This document shows, in pieces, positions 41,509 through 52,603 of a stretch of 64,000 nucleotides of DNA. Position 1 is the first letter of the stretch; every line of letters begins with the position of its first letter. The position numbers and the translations under genes are program-made. The notes under the pieces were generated by a model. That model was not told where the DNA came from. It saw nothing but the letters and a program-made list of their open reading frames with translations, and searched no databases. Source of the DNA: Nosema muscidifuracis (taxonomy: Eukaryota; Microsporidia; Nosematidae); NCBI GenBank assembly GCA_028335825.1, contig JAIOKI010000018.1, forward strand, positions 310,001-374,000, in the 5' to 3' direction.

Positions 41509-42360
41509 TTACGAATCATTCAAAAGTTTTTCGAGTTCCGCGATTTCATGATCTAAGCTTTCTATATCAAAATCTAAACTATTTTTCTCTGATTTAGATT
41601 TTTTAGATGGCTTTTCATCATCGTTTACTAACCCCCTCTTCAAAAGATGATCATTTGAATCTTCTTTTGAACTAAAAGAAGGTGTTTTCGGATTGATACA
41701 AGATTTGTTTTCTAAAACCAATAAATCCTTCTCATTATCAGTTTTAATAGATTCTATATCTTCATTTGTAGAAGTATGCGGTGTCAAGTTCGAAAAATTA
41801 TTCTGATTGACGATCTGCTGATCAATAATAATTTCTTTTTCTGAAATATTTTTATTGATTTCTATAGTAGAATCTACTACTTCTTTATCCTTAGAACCTA
41901 ATTCGGTTTCTTTGAATTCTGTATCGGAATCCAATATCTTATCATTAGGACTTTTTACTAGAAGACAACTAGCATCAGATACTGTAAAATCAGGAGTTTC
42001 CTCATTACTTACATTATTAACTGATATGACACTATTATGTTGATTCTTACTTTCTATAATTTCTGTAAGAAGTTTAACTTTTGGTTCTTTCCAAAGATCC
42101 TTTTTAGAATCCACGTGTTTAAACTCACACCTGTACTTTGTACAACCTCCCTTGTCTTCCCAGTAACACATTGTGTCAGATCTCTGTTTAACAACATGGT
42201 ACAAAGAATGTCTCAAAGGACAATCCATTCTGCATTTTTTATTTTTAGACCATATTTTGCAAAGAATTAAATTGTCTTTAGAAAGTGGGTTGTGTCTATA
42301 TCTACACCTCTCCTTTAACTTACATTCAGAATACAAATAAAAATAACAATCGTCGTGCAT
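41509..42360 (-). CDS. ZC3H11A-like triple CCCH zinc finger protein
   Basis: ZC3H11A is a nuclear mRNA-export-linked RNA-binding protein associated with TREX in animals. The first 82 residues hold three CCCH fingers: C5-x7-C13-x5-C19-x3-H23, C34-x8-C43-x3-C47-x3-H51 and C65-x7-C73-x4-C78-x3-H82. Matches to human ZC3H11A are close: DCYFYLYSEC (human DCYFFFYSTC) and the third finger MCYWEDKGGC (human CYWENQPTGC). The rest is a poorly conserved Ser/Asp/Glu/Lys-rich region ending in a short helix SLDHEIAELEKLLNDS. CCCC precedes the start by a few bases. Name is by homology; a role in export of polyadenylated RNA is inferred. Confidence 0.85.
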   Translation of the reverse strand: MHDDCYFYLYSECKLKERCRYRHNPLSKDNLILCKIWSKNKKCRMDCPLRHSLYHVVKQRSDTMCYWEDKGGCTKYRCEFKHVDSKKDLWKEPKVKLLTEIIESKNQHNSVISVNNVSNEETPDFTVSDASCLLVKSPNDKILDSDTEFKETELGSKDKEVVDSTIEINKNISEKEIIIDQQIVNQNNFSNLTPHTSTNEDIESIKTDNEKDLLVLENKSCINPKTPSFSSKEDSNDHLLKRGLVNDDEKPSKKSKSEKNSLDFDIESLDHEIAELEKLLNDS

Positions 42361-42740
42361 TACTAGGGGTGTATTTTCAAAAATAATATTTCTAAACTAA
42401 AATTTTTGATCAACAAAAATTTCATGATGTAGGATTATAAATTTAATTTATATGAAACTTGAAGTATTTTAATTATATTAAACTTAGGGAATTTTAATTA
42501 TACTAAACTTATAAAAGTATTTTAACTTTATCAAACTTAGGGAATTTTATTAGTTTAACCTTTGTATGATAAATTAATAAGCCAAATTGATCTTTAATTT
42601 ATATCAATTTTAGAATATTTTATTTAGTAGAAATATTTTATCAAACTTAGAATATTTTATTTAGCTTAGAAATATTTTATCAAACTTTGAAAATTTTTTA
42701 CTTGAATTTTTCAGACAACTGTTAAAAATCAAAACCCTGA
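42361..42740. repeat. Repeats in the divergent spacer upstream of the 130-aa gene
   Basis: Units with TAAACTTAGGGAATTTTA and with TTAGAATATTTTATTTAG are repeated two to four times at about 42455-42695. The CCC motif of the next gene follows. Confidence 0.65.
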
Positions 42741-43133
42741 ATGAAGAAATATGATATTTTTAATAATTTAAATTTGGAAGTAATATATAGTCAGGATATG
42801 ACTAAAGATGTTTCATTGTCTTATGAATCTTCATCCTTGCTTAGATCAACAAAGTATGCAACAACAAAAACAAAAATATTTTTTAATTTTATTAAGTATA
42901 CTCCTTTGGATACACTAAAACTATTTTTTATAGATATTTTATCAGAAAATTCTGATAATTCGTATATTGGCACTGATGGGTCATGTAGATGTATTGTCAA
43001 AGGAGCAGGGAAATTAAATAAAGGTTCTCGATATGAGATTTATGGAAAATTAAGTAAGAATAAGTTTTTAGTATTGGAATGTGTTAAAGTTTTTAAGATT
43101 GATTATAAGAAATTAGTATATCAGTTATTATAA
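42741..43133 (+). CDS. Orphan protein, 130 aa, possibly OB-fold
   Basis: I do not recognise this protein with confidence. Its C-terminal 60 residues have an alternating strand pattern (YIGTDGSCRCIVKG, then SRYEIYGKLSKNKFLVLECVKVFKID in parts) like that of small OB-fold nucleic-acid-binding proteins such as RPA3, Ten1 or Stn1. No diagnostic motif settles the family. CCC lies four bases before the ATG, supporting expression and start. Confidence 0.7.
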   Translation: MKKYDIFNNLNLEVIYSQDMTKDVSLSYESSSLLRSTKYATTKTKIFFNFIKYTPLDTLKLFFIDILSENSDNSYIGTDGSCRCIVKGAGKLNKGSRYEIYGKLSKNKFLVLECVKVFKIDYKKLVYQLL

Positions 43134-43154
43134 AATAATAGATTGTTAATTTGT

Positions 43155-43345
43155 GATTAAATTCTAGTGTTAAAAATATTTAGTTAATTAAATTCTAGTG
43201 TTAAAAATATTTAATTTATTAAATTTTAGTGTTAAAAATATTTAATTTATTAAATTTTAGTGTTAAAAATATTTAGTTAATTTAATTTTACTATAAAAAA
43301 TATTTATTTTATTAAATTCTGCTATAAGAAATATTTAATTTATTG
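43155..43345. repeat. Tandem array of about 31 bp, six copies
   Basis: Copies of a unit containing ATTAAATTCTAGTGTTAAAAA and TATTTA repeat six times downstream of the 130-aa gene. Later copies diverge. The rest of the gap up to 43615 has no gene. Confidence 0.8.
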
Positions 43346-43615
43346 TCATTATATATTGATTATCAATAAATATCTTTAGTCTGAAAATATAATTGATTCA
43401 ATTTTTTAAAACTATTTTATGTTTCATATATTTCACATGTCAAATATTTTATAATTAATCAATAAAATACTTTTAAACTAATAAAGGATAATTTAATTAA
43501 ACTTTTAGACAATATTTGTTATTTCTACTTTTTATTGATAAGAATCCTTTTTTGTTTCTTGAATTTGATTTGACACACTTGAAAATAAATAGAAGAATTA
43601 AATAAACAAAGAAGA

Positions 43616-45199
43616 ATGAACTTTTCTGAATGTATATCACCAGATGAAGAAATTCTCCACAAGAAGATAAAGTCAAGTGTAGAATCATTAAAGACTAACA
43701 TATCAAAATTTAAGAAAAATAAGACTGAATGTTTACTATGTACAGAAAATCTTAATTTACATAATGTACACGACTTAACACGTATTTATTCACTCTTCCT
43801 TCATTGTATAAAATACCACTGCGTTTCTGTAGAAAATCTCAATATAGAAGATATTTTTCTTATAGAAATATTTCTACTTAATTTTGTTAACTCCCAGGAT
43901 AAAATTGATATCGAGTACATAACTAAGTATAATAACAATACAAACGAGAGATTATATAAAGAATCATTACGTAACCAACTTATAGCTGTGTTCAATTCAC
44001 ATTACTCAGAAAAAATGTTTAAAATTAATTGTGAACAAGAAATAGAAAGCTTAGCATACATTTATTATAAAAAACTTGATAAAAATTATATAAATGATAA
44101 CTTAAAAGAATATCTCTTGGTTATATTTTATATAAGGAGAGAATATTTTAGGTTCATGAAAATTTTAAATTTAACTGATAAAAATATTTTTGTACTAAAA
44201 CTAGCAATCCTTTTTGAAATAGAGGATGATAATGAACAAGGAGTAGAAAGACTTCTTAAAGAACTTAATAAAGATAAATCTGAAATGTCTATTGTAAATA
44301 ATATGAAGAAGTTTCTTGTATCACTTAATGGGAAGTATAACTTAGACTTTTCAGATATTATTGATATTTTTAAGTATCATAGAGATTATAGAATATGGAT
44401 CGATGAAATTAAAAGGGATGTTTACTGGCAGAATTGTGTAAAATTATGGTCAAAAAATCGAAGCGATACTTCGTCATATGTTGATAATTCTATGATAGAC
44501 ATATGTATAAAATATAAAAAGTACGAAGATGGTTGGGTTATTTACGAAAGATGTCAGTTTAATGATACATCAAGTTTTTTAAGAGGAATTACTTTGTGCT
44601 GTTCTGCTATAAAAAATATTAAACATTGTAAATGGAGAAAGAGACTAGTAGAAATTATCGATAGAGTCTTTGATAATAAAAAAGAGATCAATTTTGAAAG
44701 TATTCTTGAAAATTTATTAACAAAAATAGAGAATCTTCCTGTAAATCTAATAGTCAAGATAATCAATGAACTACAGACTCATTTGATACGAACAACCCTC
44801 ACTGAAGAACAAATCGAATGTTTGTTTAATTTTTATAATTTATACTGTTACAGTTATCAAAATACTGAGCTTAACAAGATATGCTGTCAGAATGCAATAT
44901 ACATTTATACGAAATGGAATCGAATGCGAACATCAAAATTGAACTTTTTTAAGAAAAAGACTGAATTTGATACTAAAATATATTCGCATATGCTTGGAAT
45001 ATGTGATATAGCTAAAAATTGTGACTTTTTTAATAAAGTATGTAAAGATTTAATTAAAAATGAAGCTCATATAAATAGAGATCTTTGTCGAAGATTAGAA
45101 AATTTCCATTCTAAAAATTGTAAGAATTGTGATTATAAGAAGAAGCAAATAGTCACTGCTAAAGAGAGTCGTGGATTTATTACTCATCTATTCAAATAA
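43616..45199 (+). CDS. PPR-like helical protein, paralogue A, unknown function
   Basis: A 527-aa protein paralogous to the gene at 57891. Shared blocks include CEQ-(E/D)-IESL, EYLL..FIR-(R/K)-EY..F.KI, LW-(S/M)-KNR-x-(D/E)-TS, D-x-SMI-x-x-CIK-(Y/H)-K and (E/D)-DGW-(V/I)-IY, and VCKDL-x-x-NEA-x-IN. The SMI-CIK-DGW-IY block and the VCKDL block have the helix-turn-helix look of pentatricopeptide repeats. N-terminal C-x2-C (CLLC) and C-terminal HSK-x-C-x2-C (CKNC) Cys pairs are kept in both paralogues. There is no signal peptide. No CCC motif lies before the ATG. Microsporidian mitosomes have no DNA, so an organelle RNA role, as for typical PPR proteins, is not obvious. Confidence 0.75.
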   Translation: MNFSECISPDEEILHKKIKSSVESLKTNISKFKKNKTECLLCTENLNLHNVHDLTRIYSLFLHCIKYHCVSVENLNIEDIFLIEIFLLNFVNSQDKIDIEYITKYNNNTNERLYKESLRNQLIAVFNSHYSEKMFKINCEQEIESLAYIYYKKLDKNYINDNLKEYLLVIFYIRREYFRFMKILNLTDKNIFVLKLAILFEIEDDNEQGVERLLKELNKDKSEMSIVNNMKKFLVSLNGKYNLDFSDIIDIFKYHRDYRIWIDEIKRDVYWQNCVKLWSKNRSDTSSYVDNSMIDICIKYKKYEDGWVIYERCQFNDTSSFLRGITLCCSAIKNIKHCKWRKRLVEIIDRVFDNKKEINFESILENLLTKIENLPVNLIVKIINELQTHLIRTTLTEEQIECLFNFYNLYCYSYQNTELNKICCQNAIYIYTKWNRMRTSKLNFFKKKTEFDTKIYSHMLGICDIAKNCDFFNKVCKDLIKNEAHINRDLCRRLENFHSKNCKNCDYKKKQIVTAKESRGFITHLFK

Positions 45200-45457
45200 A
45201 TTCTTTTTTTATTTAAAGATGTTATTGATATTTTTTTAATGGTTGCTGTAATATTTTACTTATATAAATTATTTTTTTTATTTAAAGATGTTATTGATAT
45301 TTTTTAATGGTTGTTGTAATATTTTACTTATATAAATTATTTTTAACATCTTTATATGGTTGTTGTAATATTTTACTTATATAAATTGCTGATATTTTAA
45401 TTATATGAATTATTTTTAATTTCTTCATGTATATTAAAAAATAAATTTTTTATTTAA
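45200..45457. repeat. Tandem repeat of about 70 bp
   Basis: Two and a half copies of a unit with TTTAAAGATGTTATTGATAT and GTAATATTTTACTTATATAA lie between the convergent genes. Confidence 0.8.
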
Positions 45458-46753
45458 TCAATGTTTTAAATTAATAAAATCTAAATAGCATTCTCTTATG
45501 CATAACAATAATTTTTTATCCATTTCGATAGTTTTAGTATTTTCATTACCTTGATAATTTTTTTCAAACCCTTTATATAATTCTTTCATCGTTTTTTCAA
45601 AATCATTTAATTCTCTTTTTTTAAATTTAACGAAAGACTTATTAGATTTATAAATCGAAGAACAGTCTTTACCTGTTAAAATCTTATCAGCTATTTTATA
45701 ATAAAAATCAATCTTATGAACAGTACGAGATCGAAGAAGTTTTATGTAATCTTTTAAATCTTCCCAAAGATTTATATCATGAATAGTTGAATTTTTTGTT
45801 AGACATGATATTAATAAATCATATTTCGTTTTTATACTCATTTCAGAAAATAAAATAAAAAACGTCTTGTATGCGAAATTCTCACATTCATATTTTTCAG
45901 AATATAGCAGATCATCGTATTTCACTGTTTTTATTTTATCTAGCATATCTTTTATAGATATTTCTTTAACTAAATCTTCTTGATATAAAGATGTCATATG
46001 GAAGAAAATAAAATAAGCACTAAATTTTTCATCTTCAAGCATGTACTGAATGCAATTCCAAAAGAATCTTGTATTTGATAGATTAAGAAATCCGTATAAT
46101 TCAGCATCCAGGAATGAAAGTTCGTGTTTGTTTAGATCTTTGAGTTTCGATATAAAATTTTTAATAATTTCTTCAATATCGTTATCATTTATATTTATTA
46201 TTTCTTTGTAAAGAGATATTTTTTTATTTGAAGATTTATCTTCTTCGAAATAATATTCTTCTCTTCTATAATAAAATTTGGATATTGGATTATATGGCTC
46301 ATAAGGCTTTAGTATCAAAGGGTCTACTATAATAGACTTATGAACAATCCATTTAAGATCTACTTCAATAAGTTTAACTACCTCTTCATAATTTATATCT
46401 AAGAATGAATAATAAAGGGATGCAACTCCTTTCACATTTTTTCTTATGATATTACAAACCCTTTCTTTAAGTAAAGATTTAGTACTAAAAAAAAATTCTC
46501 TCTCTGTAACTATTGTATTAAATTTATCAATAAAATATAACTTACAATTATTTCGACTAATAATTAAAAATATTTTACTCATATTGAAAATTTCATCATT
46601 TTTTATTACTTTTGTACAAGTACCATTAGAAATATTATCTTTTAACGTATCTATTATATAATCTCTTATATTATAATCATTGTATAGATATGAAATATCC
46701 CATATGTTTAGACATATAGCATTAAGTAAATATGATATTATAATTAAATTCAT
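45458..46753 (-). CDS. Putative secreted or ER orphan protein, 431 aa
   Basis: I do not recognise a family. I place the start at 46753 because CCC lies three bases upstream on the coding strand; an ATG 11 codons earlier lies before that motif. From this start the protein begins MNLIIISYLLNAICLNIW, a convincing signal peptide or N-terminal anchor. The rest is Lys/Ile/Tyr-rich and helical with scattered cysteines and some N-x-S/T sites, without other membrane spans. A secreted or ER-lumen role is inferred only from the signal. Confidence 0.7.
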   Translation of the reverse strand: MNLIIISYLLNAICLNIWDISYLYNDYNIRDYIIDTLKDNISNGTCTKVIKNDEIFNMSKIFLIISRNNCKLYFIDKFNTIVTEREFFFSTKSLLKERVCNIIRKNVKGVASLYYSFLDINYEEVVKLIEVDLKWIVHKSIIVDPLILKPYEPYNPISKFYYRREEYYFEEDKSSNKKISLYKEIININDNDIEEIIKNFISKLKDLNKHELSFLDAELYGFLNLSNTRFFWNCIQYMLEDEKFSAYFIFFHMTSLYQEDLVKEISIKDMLDKIKTVKYDDLLYSEKYECENFAYKTFFILFSEMSIKTKYDLLISCLTKNSTIHDINLWEDLKDYIKLLRSRTVHKIDFYYKIADKILTGKDCSSIYKSNKSFVKFKKRELNDFEKTMKELYKGFEKNYQGNENTKTIEMDKKLLLCIRECYLDFINLKH

Positions 46754-48057
46754 AAGGGATAAGTTTGAAAAAAAATTTATAATCAAAAAAATTAGGAGCT
46801 TAATTATTTTTTTATATTAAATATTATAGAAAGCATAATAGTAAACAATGATATCATAATTTATACATGATTAATAAAAAAATCAAAATTCTTACTCAAT
46901 AAATAAAAAAACAAGCAATTAAGTTTCATCTTATACGTATTAAAAAATATTACTTATAATTTTATTAATTTATTTACAGAACAGAATATAATTGTTAATG
47001 ATAGTTTTAATATACACGTTTTTATTATGATGACTTTGACAGTTGGATATTCCAAAGAGTTTACGTGAATATAAAAACAAGTACGTCATTTATTAAAAGT
47101 TAAACATAGCAATAGTAAATTGTACTTTGGATCTTTACAATAATAAATCTTTCTATTAAGAATGATATTTAATTTAATATTAAATAATTAATTAAAAAGA
47201 TTTTGTTTGTAGATATACAAATACTAAATTAAATATTTGTTCTAATATAATATTTATTAATAATATTTCAATATAATACAAAAAATAATTGAAAATTTTA
47301 ATGATAATAAGTTGTAATTATTTTGAATAAATTATTTAATTTTTATCATAAATAAGTAACTACGTGTAAAAAAGTCATTTTAAATATTCAAAATAAAAAT
47401 TTATAAGATTAAATAATAAAATTTTTTTTAGATTAATTAAATGAAATTGTGTTTGATAAAATGACTAAAATTATTTTATTCTAATAGTTCAAAAAAAATA
47501 ATTTTAGATTTTTTATCTATAAGAATATCTTCTAATATGATTTTATTCTTAAAAAATATCTACTGATAACATTTTATTTATAAGAAGATTTTCTAATATC
47601 ATTTTATTTATAAGAAGATTTTCTAATTTCATTTTATTTATAAGAAGATTTTCTAATATCATTTTATTTTTAAAAATACTAATAATATCATTTTATTTTT
47701 AAAAATACTATTAATATGATTTTATTTTTAAAAATATTTACAAATATCATTTTATTTATAAGAAGATTTACAAATATCATTTTATTTCTAAAAATCAAAT
47801 ATACAAACAAAGCATTACTAATATTGTAATTGATTAAGAAAATGTTTAGTTTGGATTTTTTAACTTATCAAATATAATTTTTATCATTTACTAAATAATT
47901 TAAGAATATTTGATAAAAAAATTTAAATGATTGTACTTTGAATTTCAAGACCTTATTCTTTTTAAAAAATATTCGTTAAATCTAAGTACTTAATATTTTT
48001 ATTTAAGTTACTTTGTTGGTAAAAACAAACAAAGTAGTATATAAATTAAAAAACATA
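46754..48057. repeat. Gene-free gap with a 32-bp tandem array
   Basis: From about 47515 to 47795 a unit with TATCATTTTATTTATAAGAAGATTT or TATTTTTAAAAATACT is repeated about nine times. The 46990-47130 part is less repetitive but holds no recognisable gene. Confidence 0.7.
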
Positions 48058-48450
48058 TTATGCATCATTTTTTAATTTATCATCACCAGTTTTCTTCTTA
48101 ACATTCTCAATAATCTTAACTAGTGTCATAACACTAATTTCAAAATATTCACTTTCATTATCTACTGGATCGATATTCAACTTTTTACATTTACGTCTTC
48201 GTGATCGTCTTTCATTTTGGAACCATATTTGTATAGTAGAGAATGATAGATTAATTAAAAGAGATATATCCATTTTAGTTTGTGTAGATGGATATCCAGT
48301 AAGTTTAAAAACTTCTGTTAATACCATTGTTTGAAATACAGTCTTTCTTCCTTTATGTGTATATTCAGATATTTTTTTATAAGTACGTTTCAATCTAACA
48401 AGACCTAAAGCAGCTTGATGTTCTAATTCTTTTTTTATAAATTCTTCCAT
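48058..48450 (-). CDS. Homeodomain transcription factor 1
   Basis: A 130-aa DNA-binding protein. The homeodomain is about residues 35-95; the third helix reads IQIWFQNERRSRRRK with the invariant W, F, N and R (positions 48, 49, 51, 53 of the domain). Helix 1 has the FQTMVLTEVFKLTGYPS pattern. There is no three-residue TALE insertion. Microsporidia carry a set of small homeobox genes; this is one, and another is at 62574. The promoter has a TATA-like TATATATATAAGG 4-16 bases before the ATG and GGG further up, rather than CCC. Confidence 0.92.
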   Translation of the reverse strand: MEEFIKKELEHQAALGLVRLKRTYKKISEYTHKGRKTVFQTMVLTEVFKLTGYPSTQTKMDISLLINLSFSTIQIWFQNERRSRRRKCKKLNIDPVDNESEYFEISVMTLVKIIENVKKKTGDDKLKNDA

Positions 48451-49718
48451 CTACCTTATATATATACCCATTTCTATTATATATTTTTTAAGTAGACGAT
48501 GAGTCATAGATTAAAATTTGATAAATTTAAAGATCAGTGGTATAAACAATTACAATAATATGTTTATATTTTTTATAATAAATTAATTTGATATCTAAAT
48601 TATGATCTGTGATTTATCATAAAAAATCAAAATATTTAGTATGCAAATTATTTTGTTAAATTAATTATTAAAAAAACTAATAAATTATTTTTTTGTTGAT
48701 ATTTGAATTAATAAAAATTATTCATTATTTTAATAAGCTAAATACTTTTAATAACTTATTATAATATGTTACTATATTTAATTATTAAAATATTTTATAT
48801 ATTTACTTATTATGATATTTACTAATTAAAATATTTACATATTAAAAAATGCTACTATATTTACTTATTAAAATATTTTTCTTTACTATGATATTTACAT
48901 ATTAAAATATTTTATATATTTAATTATTATGTTACTATATTATTTACTTATTAAAATATTTCTCTTTACTATGATATTTACATTTAAAATATTTTATTAT
49001 AAGAATTAATTTTTTATATAATTTGATTTAATAATTAATTTCAAATAAAAAAATATAGTAACTTATTTTTTAATATAAAATATATAAATATGTAAACATA
49101 AATATAGATTTATTAATAGTAAATATAATAATATATTATTATATAAATATAGATTTATCATTAGTAAATATAATAATATATTATTAAATACATATAGTAA
49201 TATATTATTGAATCTAGTAACATATTATCAAATTTAGTAACATATTATCAAATATAGTAACATATTATCAAATTTAGTAACATATTATTAAATTTAGTAA
49301 CATAATATTAAATATAAATAAATTTATCATTTTATATCAAATCTCCAATAATTTTCTAATAATTAAATAAAAAATTTTACAAAAGATATATTTTAATAAA
49401 AGAGACAAATAATATTTAGTAATAAACATAATATTTAAAATATCTTTAGATATTTCATTAATATTTATTTTTTCTTATCACATCTATATCATGGAGATTA
49501 AGTTAATTTTGAAAAAAATGATATAATTAATTAAATATTCAAAGTCTTATAAAATATATTTTGTATTACAAATAAATATTTAATTAATTATATTTATTTT
49601 TAGTAAATAGCTTACTATTACTAGAAAAATATTTATATTAAAAATATAAATATTTTTGTGTATTATAATACTACACGTCATCTTAAAATTTGGTAAAAAT
49701 TCTTAATTAAAATTTAAT
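48451..49718. repeat. Gene-free gap with AT-rich tandem arrays
   Basis: At 48720-49010 words such as TATTTACTTATTAAAATATTT repeat many times. From about 49195 to 49320 a 21-bp unit ATTTAGTAACATATTATCAA repeats about six times. No gene is seen. Confidence 0.75.
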
Positions 49719-50291
49719 TTATTCGTTTTTAGATACTATAAACTTATTATCAACATAAATTATTTTATCCTTAAAATTACATTGATTTACAATACTCATA
49801 TTAGATTCAGTTCTTATACTTAGTATTTTATTAATAATTTGTCTATCTTCTATTATACTACACAATCTATCTTTATTATTGTAAACCATTTGTTTACAAT
49901 TTTCTATACAAAAATCTAAATATTTTTTATAATTCCTATTGCTTAATATACTGACCTCTAAATATTTAAAAAAGATAGTACTAAGATATTCGTTATCTTT
50001 AACTATCTTTTTAAGTACTTTGTATATAAGATCGTTACTAAAATTTTCTTCTAAAGATATTTCTAATATTTTTGTAGTAAGCATGTATGCATTCTTATTT
50101 AATTCTGTGTATGGTAAGTCGAGTATCTTTCTTAGACCAGTGTTCTGTTTTATGAGTAGAAGATGAGATATTATTTCTATAATAGGTTTGTTATTATGAG
50201 TTTGTGGTACTTTTATGGATTTGTTTATAGGTAGAGATTTTTTTACTTCTATTTCTTTTTTCTTTTGTAATTTAAATTTCTTGAATGCCAT
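49719..50291 (-). CDS. Orphan protein, 190 aa
   Basis: I do not recognise this protein. It has a basic Lys-rich N-terminus (AFKKFKLQKKKEIEVKK) that could be a nuclear or nucleolar targeting tail, followed by a predicted all-helical domain with Leu/Ile periodicity. CCC lies about six bases before the ATG on the coding strand, supporting the start. Confidence 0.75.
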   Translation of the reverse strand: MAFKKFKLQKKKEIEVKKSLPINKSIKVPQTHNNKPIIEIISHLLLIKQNTGLRKILDLPYTELNKNAYMLTTKILEISLEENFSNDLIYKVLKKIVKDNEYLSTIFFKYLEVSILSNRNYKKYLDFCIENCKQMVYNNKDRLCSIIEDRQIINKILSIRTESNMSIVNQCNFKDKIIYVDNKFIVSKNE

Positions 50292-50564
50292 TCTGTGGGA
50301 TTTAAAAATTATAAGTTTTGGTTAGTTTATATTTAAGAAGTTGAATTTCGCATTTATTTTTTAACCCCTAATAGAAATACATAATATATTGAAAACGACA
50401 TAGTATTTCTTAAAAAGATGCAGTATTCGTCAAATACAATTAGAATTTAATTAAAAATATTTCCTACTTATGTGCTTTAAAAAAAAGATGAAAGTATATA
50501 TTTTGAATTTGTTATTCCAATTAATTTAGCTAAACGATCATTTCTAGAATATTGCTAAAATAAA

Positions 50565-50686
50565 ATTCGTTATACCCTTCATTTTCAAGTAAGTTTATAA
50601 ATTAAAAGAGATCATAAATAAACTGATAATAATTGTAAATAGTATATTTTCATTTTATAAAGTGTATAATGAAGGGTATGGCGAAT
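50565..50686. repeat. Imperfect inverted repeat of 19 bp arms
   Basis: ATTCGTTATACCCTTCATT at 50565-50583 is matched by the complement of 50668-50686 with two differences. The arms are 84 bases apart. It lies just upstream of the dead Helitron segment. Confidence 0.75.
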
Positions 50687-50809
50687 CAATAAAAATCATA
50701 TTTACTTTGATTGTACTAAAGTTAGTAAATACTTTAAAAATTAATTTTAATGCATCATTAAGTTCTGAAATATTAATAAAAAAATATCTTTCTTCTAATT
50801 AAAAGGATA

Positions 50810-52110
50810 ATCTGTGCCAAATTTTAGTATTAAATAAGATCAACAATGATACAAAACTCTTATCATATTTTAAGTTGAAAGAAAAAACATTGAATTTAAA
50901 TAATATTATCACTCAAAATATCTTTATATTATGTATTTACAAATGGTATAAAGTAATAAAAATATTGTAATCTTGTATTCCATATGCAAAAAAAGAAAGA
51001 TAGTATCTTCACATATCACTTCTTATGTAAAAGGAGTTATATCATTTGAAGAAGCTTGATATTTTAAAGGATTATAAATAATAACAACGAATGGGTTAAT
51101 GTCTTAGAAGAGAACTCCAATTAAAAAATCTTCTTTAATTTTAAGACAATTATTCAGCTTCATATGCATATTTAATAAAGTTAACAGCAGATATTTTTTA
51201 ATGATATAACAGTAGAAATACAGGAAAATAAACAGACTAATTGCTCCAAAAATTCAATACATATTTTACATCACATTGACTAAAACTTTATAGATTTTAG
51301 CTTAATGAATTATTCGCTTTAGAAAATTTATATAGTTTAAAAAAATAATAAATATGAATGGACTTAGAAATTACATAAGTTAATTAAGTATTGAACAAAA
51401 TAATACCTTTGATAGTGTCATACAGTCCTTAAATAAAAAAGATAATCTCATATTAAAGGATAGACCAACAGAAACAGGTAAAACATTTATCTTAAATAAT
51501 TTAATAAGATACTATAAATAACAAATAAAGGCTTCTTTTCAATTTATTGAGCAATTCTACTGCATTTAATAATGTATTTAAATTACCGGTACTATCAAAA
51601 ATAACTTCGTATTATTATTAAATAAGATTTATATAAAACTAACAAGTTAATTTAAGTATCAATTATGTCTAAATATGCATTGACAAAGTCTTAAAATTTT
51701 ATGTAAAACAGATAATTTTTTTTACGAAAAAATATATTTCTTTGAAGTTTTCTTCAAAGAAATATAAAATGAATATTAATATTACAAAAATTATAAAAGA
51801 CAATAATCAAATAATTGTTTTTATAAATAATATCAAAATATATAAGTTTTCAAAAACTTGAGATGCCAAGGTCGAAACAAATTCAAAAAAATGGTTACTA
51901 CAACTAAATATTTTATACCAAGTTAAAGTTCTATGTAGACATTAAAAAGTCATAATTATTAATAAAGAAATATAATAAAGCATTATACAATAATATCTGA
52001 TGATATAATGACTTTTTAAATTATTAAATATAATCAGGTATTCCTTCAATATTTAAACTTAAAGAATGGCATAGCAGTAATCTTAGTAATATAATTGATT
52101 ATTTTTGAGA
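50810..52110 (+). mobile_element. Decayed Helitron-like element (PIF1-type helicase relic)
   Basis: Translating the plus strand in its three frames gives ordered but broken matches to the C-terminal half of a Helitron RepHel protein. In order these are KGVISFEEA (Helitron KGxxSFEDL) at about 51030-51055, NEWVNVLEEN (DxEWxxCLEEA) at about 51084-51115, the helicase Walker A region NLILKDRPTETGKTFILNNL at about 51440-51505, FKLPVL (FKIPL) at about 51575-51592, and a PP/LKLKNG-like segment at about 52035-52100. Many stops and frame changes separate them, so it cannot be translated. The Rep part and both ends were not found. Rolling-circle transposons have been reported in Nosema species. Confidence 0.65.
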
Positions 52111-52603
52111 TTCACAAAAACTTCTTGATATGTAAGATGTATTAGGACATAAAAAAATATAGTAAATATATTAAGAGAAAAGATATTTTAAATATTTCAG
52201 AATTTTCTACGATAATATTTTAAAGAATTAAAAAATACAAACAGTGAATTCTGTAACAAAAAGTTATTTTAAATTTATTTTATTCAATAAAAATTTGTTT
52301 ATGTTCTCAGAATGGGAATAAATTAACTAGTTCATATTTATAAAAATTTTAAGTAAACAATGATACCATTTATTATTTCATAATGATGAAAAGAATTATA
52401 ACAAAAATGATTTAATATTAGATTAAATGTAAATAATATCAAATAAAATTGAATTAATCACCATAAATAATTAATTTTTATTATTTAACAAAAATTTGAT
52501 TGTTGAGATTTTTGACATTAATTAAAAAAAATGCATAAATAAAACTTCAAATTTGGGGGTTAAGTGCATAAATAAATTATTTGATTATGTGAATAGCCTT
52601 TTA
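52111..52603. other. Gene-free stretch after the Helitron relic
   Basis: No gene is seen. This AT-rich sequence may contain further decayed element DNA, but no recognisable motif was found. Confidence 0.45.

Noticed and set aside
46990-47130. A C/D box small nucleolar RNA
   Set aside because: An ATGATGA box C-like word is present, but no CTGA box D or terminal stem at the right distance was found.
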